A DNA stretch of 36,060 nucleotides from Deltaproteobacteria bacterium (GTDB lineage: Bacteria > Desulfobacterota > Desulfovibrionia > Desulfovibrionales > Desulfovibrionaceae): NCBI GenBank assembly GCA_031264465.1, contig JAISDX010000135.1, forward strand, positions 1-36,060. Reading direction: 5' to 3'. Below, piece by piece: positions 17,789 to 26,779 of the stretch (its first letter is position 1; each line of letters begins with the position of its first letter). Under the pieces are notes generated by a model. It made no database searches. It was not told the DNA's origin and was given only the letters and a program-made list of their open reading frames with translations. The position numbers were made by a program, and so were the translations under genes.

Positions 17789-18577
17789 ATGAAAAAAGAA
17801 AATATGAGCGAAGGCAATTCCATCCAGTCGGTGGAGCGGGCCATGCAGATCCTCGAACTGCTCTGCATGGCCAACGAGCCGCTGAGTGTCATTGAAATCA
17901 GCCAGAAAGTGGGAGTGAACCGGACCACGGTTTACGGCATACTGAACACTTTTGTGAAAATGAATTACGCCGAGCGCGGCAAGGCGCGCGGCAAGTTTGT
18001 CGATTCATACAAAGTGTTCATGCTGGGTTCGGCTTATCAGCGCAAGCTGGCGCTGCCGCGCCAGGCGGCGGTCTACCTGAACAATCTGTTTTACAAATAC
18101 CAGAACGCTTCCGTTCGGCTGGCCATGAAATATGGCCCGGGCGCCTACGTGATTGTGGACGCCAAGGAAGCCGGGCGTTCAGCCATCATCAGGGCCGGCG
18201 AAATCATTCCGCTGCACGCCGCCGCCATGGGAAAGGCCATTTTGGCTTTCCAGCCGGAGGAGGAAATTGAGCTTTTTTTGTCCGGCGGACCGCTGTGCCG
18301 CTATACTTCAACCACTTTGACCGCGCCGGAGCAACTGCGGGAAGAGTTGGCCAAAACCAGAACCCGGGGCTACGCTACGGATGACGGCGAATACCTGGAC
18401 AATACTTTTTGCATGGCTTTCCCGGTGCGTAACTCGAGCGGCCAGGTATTCGCGGCCATGAGCGTTTCCAGCAACAAGAACAATATTGTGGATAATTTGT
18501 CCGAGCTCATCCTGGACGGGCTGGAGAACAGCAAGGCGCTGTCAAAGGAGTTGGGCTGGCGGGTCACGCCGGGCTAG
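17789..18577 (+). CDS. IclR family transcriptional regulator
   Basis: The 263-residue protein has the IclR layout. An N-terminal winged helix-turn-helix (SVERAMQILELLCMANEPLS to TTVYGILNTFVKMNY, about residues 12-60) is followed by an effector-binding domain including RAGEIIPLHAAAMGKAILA and the late GYATDDGEYLDNTFCMAFPV segment. The ATG at 17789 is preferred because GGAG lies about seven bases upstream and the DNA-binding domain follows; an upstream extension of 34 residues is arginine/glycine-rich and unlike the family. It is divergent from the acyl-CoA synthetase gene. IclR proteins often regulate adjacent genes for carboxylic-acid or aromatic catabolism, so that gene is the first candidate target. 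No clear operator was recognised in the 233-bp shared region. Confidence 0.93.
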   Translation: MKKENMSEGNSIQSVERAMQILELLCMANEPLSVIEISQKVGVNRTTVYGILNTFVKMNYAERGKARGKFVDSYKVFMLGSAYQRKLALPRQAAVYLNNLFYKYQNASVRLAMKYGPGAYVIVDAKEAGRSAIIRAGEIIPLHAAAMGKAILAFQPEEEIELFLSGGPLCRYTSTTLTAPEQLREELAKTRTRGYATDDGEYLDNTFCMAFPVRNSSGQVFAAMSVSSNKNNIVDNLSELILDGLENSKALSKELGWRVTPG

Positions 18578-18720
18578 GGAAGCGCTGCTTAATGGTTTTT
18601 TGCTCCCTGGCCGCGTCAGGCCCGCCCCGGGCGAAGCTCATGTATGTCTTACAATTCGCTCCGCCCGGAACTCGGTTGCCGGAGCAGGGCCTGCCAGGAA
18701 CAAAAATTCTTATTGATCAG

Positions 18721-18742
18721 CCTTTCCTCAGGCTTTCCTCAG
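18721..18742. repeat. Tandem 11-bp repeat across the ssb stop codon
   Basis: CCTTTCCTCAG (18721-18731) is followed directly by GCTTTCCTCAG (18732-18742), which differs at one base. The second copy contains the ssb stop (TGA on the minus strand, 18739-18741). The coding end (DDVPF) is intact, so the duplication lies essentially in the 3' untranslated part. No strong terminator was seen in the 161 bp between ssb and the IclR gene. Confidence 0.6.
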
Positions 18743-19269
18743 AACGGCACGTCGTCCATGCCGCTGGCTTCGGAGGGGAAGGCCGGCCCCAGGTCGTCCA
18801 TGGCGTCGGTCTGCGGCCGGGGCGGCTGGCGCTGCCCGCCGCCTTGTCCGCCGCTGCGCTGGTATCCGCCGCCCTGGCCGCCGTTCTGGCCGCGCGGAGC
18901 CTCAAAGCCGCCCTCTTCGTTGCCGCCCTGGCCGCCGCCGCTGCCCTTGCGGTCGAGAAACTGCACCCGCTGGGCCTTAATTTCCGTGGTGTAGCGGTCC
19001 TGCCCGTTCTGATCCTGCCATTTGCGGGTTTGCAGGCTCCCTTCCACGTACACCAAGCTCCCTTTGGCCAGGTAGGTCTTGCAATTTTCAGCCTGGCGCT
19101 GGAACACCACCACCGTGTGCCATTCCGCCCGGTCCACCTTGTTGCCGTCGCGGTCCACGTAGGATTCGTCCGTGGCCAGGCGCAGGTTGGCAATGGGGGT
19201 ACCGTTGGCGGCGTAGCGTATTTCCGGGTCTTTTCCCAGCCTTCCGATGAGCATAACTTTATTCAGCAT
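18739..19269 (-). CDS. ssb: Single-stranded DNA-binding protein
   Basis: Ssb coats single-stranded DNA in replication, recombination and repair. The 177-residue protein has an N-terminal OB-fold (MLNKVMLIGRLGKDPEIRY to about residue 108), then a Gly/Gln/Arg-rich flexible linker, and the acidic tip MDDVPF that recruits partner proteins. The ATG at 19269 has GAGGG six bases upstream; a longer frame would extend into the spacer and the PBP1A gene. It lies 31 bases after the PBP1A gene on the same strand, so the two may share a transcript. Confidence 0.97.
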   Translation of the reverse strand: MLNKVMLIGRLGKDPEIRYAANGTPIANLRLATDESYVDRDGNKVDRAEWHTVVVFQRQAENCKTYLAKGSLVYVEGSLQTRKWQDQNGQDRYTTEIKAQRVQFLDRKGSGGGQGGNEEGGFEAPRGQNGGQGGGYQRSGGQGGGQRQPPRPQTDAMDDLGPAFPSEASGMDDVPF

Positions 19270-19300
19270 TTGAACCCTCGCGATATTATTGTTAACAAAA

Positions 19301-21778
19301 TTATTGTTTAAAAAGATCTTCGGCGCTGCCCAGGTCGTCCTCGCCGCGTTTGAGCGGCGCGCCGGAAACCACCCTGGGTTCGCTGCCTTCCACAAAAGGC
19401 AGCGACACGATTTTTTCGGAGAATTCACCGGCCAGAAAACCGTTTGTTTCGTCAACGTTCAAGAGCCTCACCCCGGGCGGCGTCCTGAAGTCATCCTCGG
19501 GGTAGAGTTCCTCCACCTGCCGACGGTAATCAACGAAAATGGGCACGGCCACGCGCGAGCCGGTTTCCAGCACGCCCAGCGGCTTGTTGTTGTCAAAGCC
19601 CACATACACGGTGCTCACCAGGTAGGGGGTAAAGCCGATGAACCAGGCATCGTGCTCCTCGTTGGTGGTGCCGGTCTTGCCGCCCACGGCCCGCTTCAAC
19701 ACCTTGGCCCGGAAGCCGGTGCCGTTCTGCACCGCGTCCTTGAGCAGCCGGCTCATGATATAGGCGGTTTGCGGCGTGATGGCCGGCACTTTTTCCGGGC
19801 GGAAATTGACCACGGTGCGGCCCCAACTGTCCTCGATGCGGATCACCGTGCGCGGGCGCACCCGGGTGCCGCCGTTGGCGAAAGCGGTGTAGACCTCGGT
19901 CATGGTCATGGGCGTCACGGCGTAGGAGCCCAGGCTGATGGACAGGTCGGGCGGAATGTCGCCTTCGATGCCCAGGGCGTGAGCCCGCTCGATGATCGCG
20001 GAGACGCCGATGCTCTGGGCCAGACGGATGGTGCAGAGGTTGCGCGACTTGACCAGGGCGGTGCGCAACAGGATTGGCCCGTAGAAAATGCCGTCAAAGT
20101 TGGAAGGGCGCCACAATTCCGGGCCGGAGCCGGGCGTGCGCGGCGCGCCGGTGGACATTTCGCTCACCACCGGAGCGTCGTTGATCATGGAGGCGGCGGT
20201 AAAGCCCTGGTCCAGGGCGGCGGAATAAACCACCGGTTTGAAGGACGAACCCGGCTGCCTTTTCGCCCGGGTGGCCCGGTTGAAATGGTTGCCGGGCGGC
20301 GGGGTATAGCCGCCAACCAGGGCCACGATGTCGCCGGTTTCCGTTTCTTCGGAAACCAGGGCGCCGTCCACTTCGGGAATTTGCTCCAGGCACAGAGCCA
20401 GACTGGTTTCCGGAGTCGCTTGGTCGGAGGCGTAGGCTTTATGCTGCGCTCCGGCCGGAGCGCCCAGCGGGTTCAGCGTGCCCTGGCCGCCCACGGCGGA
20501 AACCCAGACAATGTCGCCCACGGCCAGCACCTTGTCCGGGGTGCGCACCTGGCCGGGCGCGCCGTTCGAGCGCTTGGGGTCGGGCACCCGGCACCATTCC
20601 ATAAGCTTGGCGCTGATGCCGCCCTGGTAGGCGCCCAGGCGCACCTGGGCTTCTTTGGCGTCAACCTTGACCACCACGGCCTTTACCCAGCCGGCGTCAT
20701 CAAGAAACTGCGGTTCAAAAGGATTTTTTTCCAGCCAGGCGGGAATTTCCTCGGGCGGAATCCGGCTTTCCGGGCCATGCCAGCCCTGGCGCTTGCTGGT
20801 TTCCAGAATGCCCTTGCGCAGGGCGATTTCCGCCGCTTCCTGGTGCGGGCGGTCCATGCTGGTGTAAATATGCAGCCCGGCGTTGTACAGGGCTTCACGC
20901 CCGAAGCGTTCCAGCGGCAGGTTCAGATCGCGCACGTTCTGCTCGCTCAAAAAGCGGGTGAGTTCGCGCTCCACCTCTTCCTTGTACCAGGCGCCGGTTT
21001 TGGGCGGTTCGGGCAGGCTGGCGTAAAGCAGGGGCGCGGCCATGGCCGCGTCGTGCGCGGTCTGGTCGATCATCCCTTCCTCCAGCATGCGGCGCAGCAC
21101 GTAACGCTGTCTGGACTTGGTGGTTTCCGGGTCGGCGTAGGGGTTCACCTTGGAGGGCGATTGCGGCAGCCCGGCCAGCACCGCCGCTTCGGCCAGGGTC
21201 AGGTCTTCCACGTGCTTGGCAAAGTAGGTGCGGGCGGCCGATTCCACCCCGTAGGCCCCGCTGCCCAGGTAAATCTGGTTCAGGTAGATATTGAGGATGT
21301 CTTCCTTGCTTAAGTAGCTTTCCAGCCGGTAAGACAGGATCGCTTCCTTGAGCTTGCGGGTGTAGCTTTTTTCCGGGGTGAGCAAAATGCGCTTCACCAC
21401 CTGTTGGGTGATGGTGCTGCCGCCCTCGTTGCTGTTGCCGGAAAGGGTGTTTTTGATGAAAGCGCGCAAAATGGCCTTGAAGCTGATGCCGTCATGCTCG
21501 AAAAAGCTGGCGTCTTCGGCGGCCACGAACGCTTGCCACAAATGGTCGGGCATCTGGCTCAAAGCGACCAGAAAGCGCTTTTCGTCATAAAAATAGCCGA
21601 TAATGCTACCGTCGCGGGCGTACACGGTGGTCACCTGCGGCGGGCGATAGTCGGAAACTCTGGTGTAGCTGGGCAAATCGCGCGATACCCAGAAAATGAC
21701 CCCGGTGAGCGTGATCGCTCCAAGGATACCCAGGATTACCAGGGCGATAAGGCCCCGGAAGAGTATTTTTCGCTTCAT
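19301..21778 (-). CDS. mrcA: Bifunctional penicillin-binding protein 1A (glycosyltransferase/transpeptidase)
   Basis: This class A PBP polymerises and cross-links peptidoglycan outside the inner membrane. The 825 residues show a TM anchor (about 9-31). The GT51 glycosyltransferase domain has EDASFFEHDG (catalytic Glu88), GGSTITQQ (119-126) and the LNQIYLGSGAYGVESAA region. An OB-like insert lies at about 365-435. The transpeptidase domain carries all three active-site motifs: SSFK (S511-K514), SRN (578-580) and KTG (700-702). Length and insert match PBP1A rather than PBP1B. The start ATG has only a weak ribosome-binding site. It is followed closely by ssb and preceded by a candidate promoter. 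Confidence 0.95.
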   Translation of the reverse strand: MKRKILFRGLIALVILGILGAITLTGVIFWVSRDLPSYTRVSDYRPPQVTTVYARDGSIIGYFYDEKRFLVALSQMPDHLWQAFVAAEDASFFEHDGISFKAILRAFIKNTLSGNSNEGGSTITQQVVKRILLTPEKSYTRKLKEAILSYRLESYLSKEDILNIYLNQIYLGSGAYGVESAARTYFAKHVEDLTLAEAAVLAGLPQSPSKVNPYADPETTKSRQRYVLRRMLEEGMIDQTAHDAAMAAPLLYASLPEPPKTGAWYKEEVERELTRFLSEQNVRDLNLPLERFGREALYNAGLHIYTSMDRPHQEAAEIALRKGILETSKRQGWHGPESRIPPEEIPAWLEKNPFEPQFLDDAGWVKAVVVKVDAKEAQVRLGAYQGGISAKLMEWCRVPDPKRSNGAPGQVRTPDKVLAVGDIVWVSAVGGQGTLNPLGAPAGAQHKAYASDQATPETSLALCLEQIPEVDGALVSEETETGDIVALVGGYTPPPGNHFNRATRAKRQPGSSFKPVVYSAALDQGFTAASMINDAPVVSEMSTGAPRTPGSGPELWRPSNFDGIFYGPILLRTALVKSRNLCTIRLAQSIGVSAIIERAHALGIEGDIPPDLSISLGSYAVTPMTMTEVYTAFANGGTRVRPRTVIRIEDSWGRTVVNFRPEKVPAITPQTAYIMSRLLKDAVQNGTGFRAKVLKRAVGGKTGTTNEEHDAWFIGFTPYLVSTVYVGFDNNKPLGVLETGSRVAVPIFVDYRRQVEELYPEDDFRTPPGVRLLNVDETNGFLAGEFSEKIVSLPFVEGSEPRVVSGAPLKRGEDDLGSAEDLFKQ

Positions 21779-21870
21779 AAATTTTCTGCTTCCAGATATT
21801 GGGCCTGTCCGCCGTCCGTAGCCCCACAGGCAAAAACGATCCGGATTTCGGGCGGCTCGGGCAAAGACCT

Positions 21871-21899
21871 TTCATACATGTTAATACGAAAAGCTTCAA
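21871..21899 (-). promoter_or_regulatory. Candidate sigma-70 promoter of PBP1A-ssb
   Basis: TTGAAG (21894-21899) and TATGAA (21871-21876) on the minus strand are 17 bases apart, each matching 4/6. They lie about 95 bases upstream of the PBP1A start, in the 151-bp gap after the YkgJ-like gene. Confidence 0.4.
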
Positions 21900-21929
21900 C
21901 CTTACAATTAAAGCAGTTTTGTCGCGGGC

Positions 21930-22538
21930 CTACAGCCCCCAATCGCGGCGCAGCGCCTTGTATAATTCCAGCACCCCGGCTTCGCTGGCGCCGAAAGCCC
22001 GCAGCAGGTCGCGCGGGGAGCGACTTTCTAGAACGGCCAGGCAATCGGGCGGGGCAAAGGCGGCCAGCCGTTTCCGCTGCACCCATAACGGAAACAGGCG
22101 GCAGAACCAGGGTCTGGCTTCGCGCGGCAGGCAGCAGCCCTGCGGGGTGAGGCAGACGCAGCTTCCGTCCGGGCGCAGGTTTATGCGCCGGTGGCGGCCG
22201 CCGGCCGGGTAGGCCGCCGCCAGGCGCTCCGCTTCGTCCGGGAAAATCTCCAGCATGGCCTTGATGAAGGCCGGACTGTTGAGCGTCTCGCTGGAAAGGC
22301 TCCCGGCCGGTTTCCCGGGCGCAGTCGGCAAAGCGGCGGCGGCGGCTTCCAGGCGGGCGCGCTCGGCTTCGGACAGGGGAAAGTGCTCGCCTTCCCACCC
22401 CGGCCCTTCGCTGCCGGCATCTTCAGCGGGACGCATGCGGCAGCAGGTGGGAAAGCGGGCGGCGCAGCGCGCGCAGACTGGTTGATGGCCGGTCCCGTGG
22501 GCGGCCGCGCGGGATGGGGCGGTTTTTTCTTCGGGCAT
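21930..22538 (-). CDS. YkgJ-type cysteine cluster protein (putative zinc/iron chelating)
   Basis: The 202-residue protein has two cysteine groups: CARCAARFPTCC near residue 22 and, after an alpha-helical Ala/Glu-rich stretch, GSCVCLTPQGCCLPREARPWFCRLFP. This arrangement is typical of the YkgJ / CxxCxxCC family, thought to bind zinc or an iron-sulfur cluster. The biochemical role is not known for most members. There is no signal peptide or TM segment. The start ATG has AGGA seven bases upstream. It is divergent from kdsB and upstream of PBP1A on the same strand, with no evident functional tie. Confidence 0.82.
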   Translation of the reverse strand: MPEEKTAPSRAAAHGTGHQPVCARCAARFPTCCRMRPAEDAGSEGPGWEGEHFPLSEAERARLEAAAAALPTAPGKPAGSLSSETLNSPAFIKAMLEIFPDEAERLAAAYPAGGRHRRINLRPDGSCVCLTPQGCCLPREARPWFCRLFPLWVQRKRLAAFAPPDCLAVLESRSPRDLLRAFGASEAGVLELYKALRRDWGL

Positions 22539-22675
22539 GATTTTTTCCTGTCAGTCAACCTATCAAATAGTCAGACAAAACAGAAGGACAAGCTTTTGCC
22601 GGTCCCCCAAGGGCCGGTGTGCCCAAAATTGGAAGCCGCCCTTGATATCGGGCAGAGCATGAGGTAGGTAATTGT

Positions 22676-23437
22676 ATGCGCAACCTTCCCACCTGTCATG
22701 GCATCATCCCGGCCCGTTACGGCTCGACCCGCTTTCCGGGCAAGGCCCTCGCCCATATCGAAGGCAAACCCATGTTCTGGCATGTCTGGTCGCGCGCTTC
22801 GCAGTGCTCGGACCTGACCTCGGTCAGCCTGGCCACCGACGACCGGCGCATCGCCAGCGCGGCCGAAGAGCTGGGCGTGCCGGTGGTCATGACCTCCACC
22901 GAACACCAGAGCGGCGCGGACCGCGTTTTTGAAGCGGCCTCCATCCTGAAGCTGCCGGAGGATTCGGTCATCGTGGACATCCAGGGCGACGAGCCGGTCC
23001 TGCGGCCGCACATGCTCGGCGAGTTGCTGCGCCCCTTTTTCGCCGCGGACGGGGCTCTGGTGCGGGTGTCCACCCTGGCCCGGCCCATTTCCGCCCAAGA
23101 GGCCGCGCTGCCCGACCGGGTTAAAGTGGTGCGCGACGCCGCCGGCAACGCCCTTTATTTTTCCCGTTCGCCCATCCCTTACGCCCGGGACGGGGAAAGC
23201 GCCTTTGACTACCTGGTGCACATCGGCCTGTACGCTTTCCGTTACGAGGCCATGCGTATATTTACCTCTCTGGGGCCGTCCTTGCTGGAGCGGGCGGAAA
23301 AGCTGGAACAGCTCCGGCTTTTGGAGAACGGCATAGCAATCCGGGTTGAACTGACCGAAGGCCGCAGCCTGGGCGTGGACAGCCCGGGAGATCTGACGGA
23401 AGTAAACCGCGTACTGCAAGAAGAAAAGCAAAGCTGA
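22676..23437 (+). CDS. kdsB: 3-deoxy-manno-octulosonate cytidylyltransferase (CMP-KDO synthetase)
   Basis: KdsB activates KDO with CTP for transfer onto lipid A, so it marks an LPS-making Gram-negative cell. The 253-residue protein has the nucleotide-binding start [16 protein letters not shown] (residues about 10-25), [18 protein letters not shown] with the metal-binding Asp, and [21 protein letters not shown] is also conserved. The gene begins a plus-strand run with a TPR protein and a response regulator. The ribosome-binding site (GAGGTAGG) is somewhat far from the ATG. Confidence 0.97.
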   Translation: MRNLPTCHGIIPARYGSTRFPGKALAHIEGKPMFWHVWSRASQCSDLTSVSLATDDRRIASAAEELGVPVVMTSTEHQSGADRVFEAASILKLPEDSVIVDIQGDEPVLRPHMLGELLRPFFAADGALVRVSTLARPISAQEAALPDRVKVVRDAAGNALYFSRSPIPYARDGESAFDYLVHIGLYAFRYEAMRIFTSLGPSLLERAEKLEQLRLLENGIAIRVELTEGRSLGVDSPGDLTEVNRVLQEEKQS

Positions 23438-23449
23438 AACGCTTCAAGG
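23438..23449 (+). repeat. Partial copy of a stop-codon-adjacent repeat
   Basis: AACGCTTCAAGG starts on the base after the kdsB TGA. Its first eleven bases equal the start of the full stem-loop at 24258, but the second arm is missing and is replaced by the ribosome-binding site of the next gene. Confidence 0.5.
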
Positions 23450-23459
23450 AAGGGTAAAC

Positions 23460-24257
23460 ATGTCAAAAGGGTTGTTTGATGCGCGACGCAAGCTCAGCAG
23501 CGTGGCCGCCCTGGTGCGTCAGGACAAGCCGCTGAACGCGGCGCAAGCCCTGTTTGACGGCTTGCAGGCCATGTTGCGCGAGCCGCTCTTGAAATCCGAA
23601 AAAGCGGAGTTCGCCCGCTTTGTGGAAAACGCGGTGCGGGAAATCAACTACAACAAGCAAATCCAGGCCCAGTTCAGCATTCAACTGCCCTATGCCCCGG
23701 GCGAGGAAAGCGCGCTGCTCGACAACGTCAAGCTCCTGCTGGACACCCTGGAAGGCCTGGCCGTGGACGAGGCCGACAAAGCCTTGCAGGAACGCGAAGC
23801 CAGCAAGAAGGCGCGTTTTGTCGAGGCCATGGAGCTTTTGGTCGCCGGCAAAGCCGAAGAAGGCAAAAAAATATTTAAAAGCCTGGCCGCCGAATATTAT
23901 GACGACGCCGGCTTGATGGTAGAGGCCTCCGAAGCACTGGAAAAAGCCGGCCACCTGGAAGAGGCCGTAATTTACATGGAAAAGGCGCGGTTCCTGGTGA
24001 AGGACGACGTTTACATCCTGAACAAGCTCGGCATTTTCTACCGCAAGGCGGGGCGCCGGGAGGAGTCGGAAAAAATGTTTCTGGCCGCCGGAGCGCGCAC
24101 CCCGGACGACCCGTACCTGCTCTTCAACAAGGGGCGGCTGTACCTGGACTGGCAGCGCTGGAGCGAGTGCCTGGCCGCCGCCAAGGCGGCCCTGGCCCTG
24201 CAGCCAGACTTTGAAGAAGCGCGGAAAATGGCCGGTTACGCGGCCAAGAGAGTTTAG
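23460..24257 (+). CDS. Tetratricopeptide repeat protein
   Basis: The 265-residue protein is helical throughout. Its C-terminal half (about residues 135-260) contains degenerate TPR units recognisable by alternating Ala/Gly/Tyr/Pro positions, for example AEEGKKIFKSLAAEYYDDAGLM-like, HLEEAVIYMEKARFLVKDDV and DPYLLFNKGRLYLDWQRWSEC. There is no signal peptide or TM helix, so it is probably a cytoplasmic scaffold. AAGGAAGG precedes the ATG. It lies 22 bases after kdsB and just upstream of the sigma-54 activator, which suggests co-transcription. Whether it interacts with that regulator is only a guess. I do not recognise a specific family. Confidence 0.8.
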   Translation: MSKGLFDARRKLSSVAALVRQDKPLNAAQALFDGLQAMLREPLLKSEKAEFARFVENAVREINYNKQIQAQFSIQLPYAPGEESALLDNVKLLLDTLEGLAVDEADKALQEREASKKARFVEAMELLVAGKAEEGKKIFKSLAAEYYDDAGLMVEASEALEKAGHLEEAVIYMEKARFLVKDDVYILNKLGIFYRKAGRREESEKMFLAAGARTPDDPYLLFNKGRLYLDWQRWSECLAAAKAALALQPDFEEARKMAGYAAKRV

Positions 24258-24278
24258 AACGCTTCAAGCGTGAAGCGC
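24258..24278 (+). repeat. Stop-codon-adjacent stem-loop repeat (copy 2)
   Basis: Directly after the TAG of the TPR gene, CGCTTCA and TGAAGCG form a 7-bp stem around the loop AGCG. There is no T run, so it is not a standard terminator. The 12-base core TTCAAGCGTGAA occurs again at 29598. Confidence 0.6.
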
Positions 24279-24299
24279 TCCCGCGGAATGGATTTGGAC

Positions 24300-25724
<1,425 letters not shown>

Positions 25725-25763
25725 AAAAGGGGCCGCTACAGCCACTCTTGTCGAATCAAACCG

Positions 25764-26555
25764 TCATTTGCCCCGACTGAAAAAATCCCTGGCCTGGTCC
25801 AGAAAGTCCTTTTCCTCTTCTTTCCGCTGCTCCTCGGCCCGTTTGGCTTCCATTTCCTCGCGCTGCGCCCAGTTCAGCATCACCTGGCCCATGTCGCCGG
25901 CAATGGTGGCGGTCAGGGCGTAAATCGGGTCGGAAGGGGTCTTGTTGCGGGTTTTGAACACCACGTAGTCGTTGCTGCTCGGTTTTTCGATGCTGGCGGC
26001 CTGGGTCATGGACCAGACCAGGAGCCCGGAGCTGACGTCATAGGCCTCGAGCTGGATGGCCAGGTTGCTCTGGGCCACGGTGCCGCCGGCCAGAATATTC
26101 ATCACGTAGCCGCCCACCACCATGTCCGCCCCCCGGGCCTTGGCCAGGCGCAGGGCCATATCCGGCCGGAACGGGCCGCGCTCGGGCATGAACTCCATGT
26201 ACTGGAAAACGTTCATGGAGGCCCAGGTCTGCCAGAACAGCTTGCTCACTCCGTAGCCGGCCATTTCCGGGTCGGACATGGGCTGGGTCACCCGGAAGGG
26301 CAGGAACAGCACCTTCAGGCTGGGCGCGTCGCTGGAGGGGCGCACATGCACCACCGGCGGCTCGCGCACCACGGACACTTCCGAAATTATCACCGGCGGG
26401 TTCAGCAGTTCCCAGTGCGTGGAAGTATTGGAAGAGCAGCCGCTCAAGTTGACCAGCAGGAACAGAGCAAGCAGCACGATAAAAGGCGGAGCCGCTTTTT
26501 TGAGATTATGGCTCAGACTGACGCGCGGCTCGTTTTTTTGGGTATAGGCGGGCAT
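25764..26555 (-). CDS. Lipoprotein with a CsgG/FlgO/LpoB-like alpha-beta domain
   Basis: A 263-residue protein with a positively charged start, a hydrophobic stretch (about 23-36) and the lipobox LSGC (Cys40), so it should be lipid-anchored. The mature part (VLFLPFRVTQ, an ALRLAKARGADMVVGGYV segment, then AIQLEAYDVSSGLLVWS) has the strand-helix order of periplasmic proteins related to FlgO, CsgG or the PBP activator LpoB. These pair a stress-prone sensor/assembly fold with outer-membrane machinery. A charged Glu/Arg/Lys-rich helix ends the protein. AGGAG lies five bases before the ATG. It is divergent from the haem sensor gene. I cannot assign a specific function. Confidence 0.75.
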   Translation of the reverse strand: MPAYTQKNEPRVSLSHNLKKAAPPFIVLLALFLLVNLSGCSSNTSTHWELLNPPVIISEVSVVREPPVVHVRPSSDAPSLKVLFLPFRVTQPMSDPEMAGYGVSKLFWQTWASMNVFQYMEFMPERGPFRPDMALRLAKARGADMVVGGYVMNILAGGTVAQSNLAIQLEAYDVSSGLLVWSMTQAASIEKPSSNDYVVFKTRNKTPSDPIYALTATIAGDMGQVMLNWAQREEMEAKRAEEQRKEEEKDFLDQARDFFSRGK

Positions 26556-26660
26556 GGTCGCTCCTGGATGCGGCCGCGTCCCGGAAATTTTGTCCCGGGC
26601 GTAGGGCGCAACGGTATTTTGACCGTACTAAGCAAGATTGGTGCCTATCGGGCAAAAACC

Positions 26661-26689
26661 TTGCCGTACGGGGTATTGGCAGGTATGGT
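26661..26689 (+). promoter_or_regulatory. Candidate sigma-70 promoter of the sensor-cytochrome operon
   Basis: TTGCCG (26661-26666) and TATGGT (26684-26689) are 17 bases apart, each matching 4/6, about 90 bases before the sensor start. No sigma-54 (-24/-12) element was found in the 224-bp divergent region. Confidence 0.35.
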
Positions 26690-26779
26690 ATTTTCGCTGA
26701 GCGTATTTCTTCGGCCGGGTGACGGTTTTTTGTCCGGGTATGACGGCTGGAAACAGGGGCCGGAAAACAGGGGAAAGTA

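Noticed and set aside
19289-21313. 674-codon plus-strand frame
   Set aside because: It is antisense to PBP1A, whose active-site motifs are all present; the composition is typical of a GC-rich shadow frame.
26556-26779. Sigma-54 promoter for the sensor operon
   Set aside because: TTGGCAGGTATGG looks similar at first, but the GC doublet at -12 is absent.
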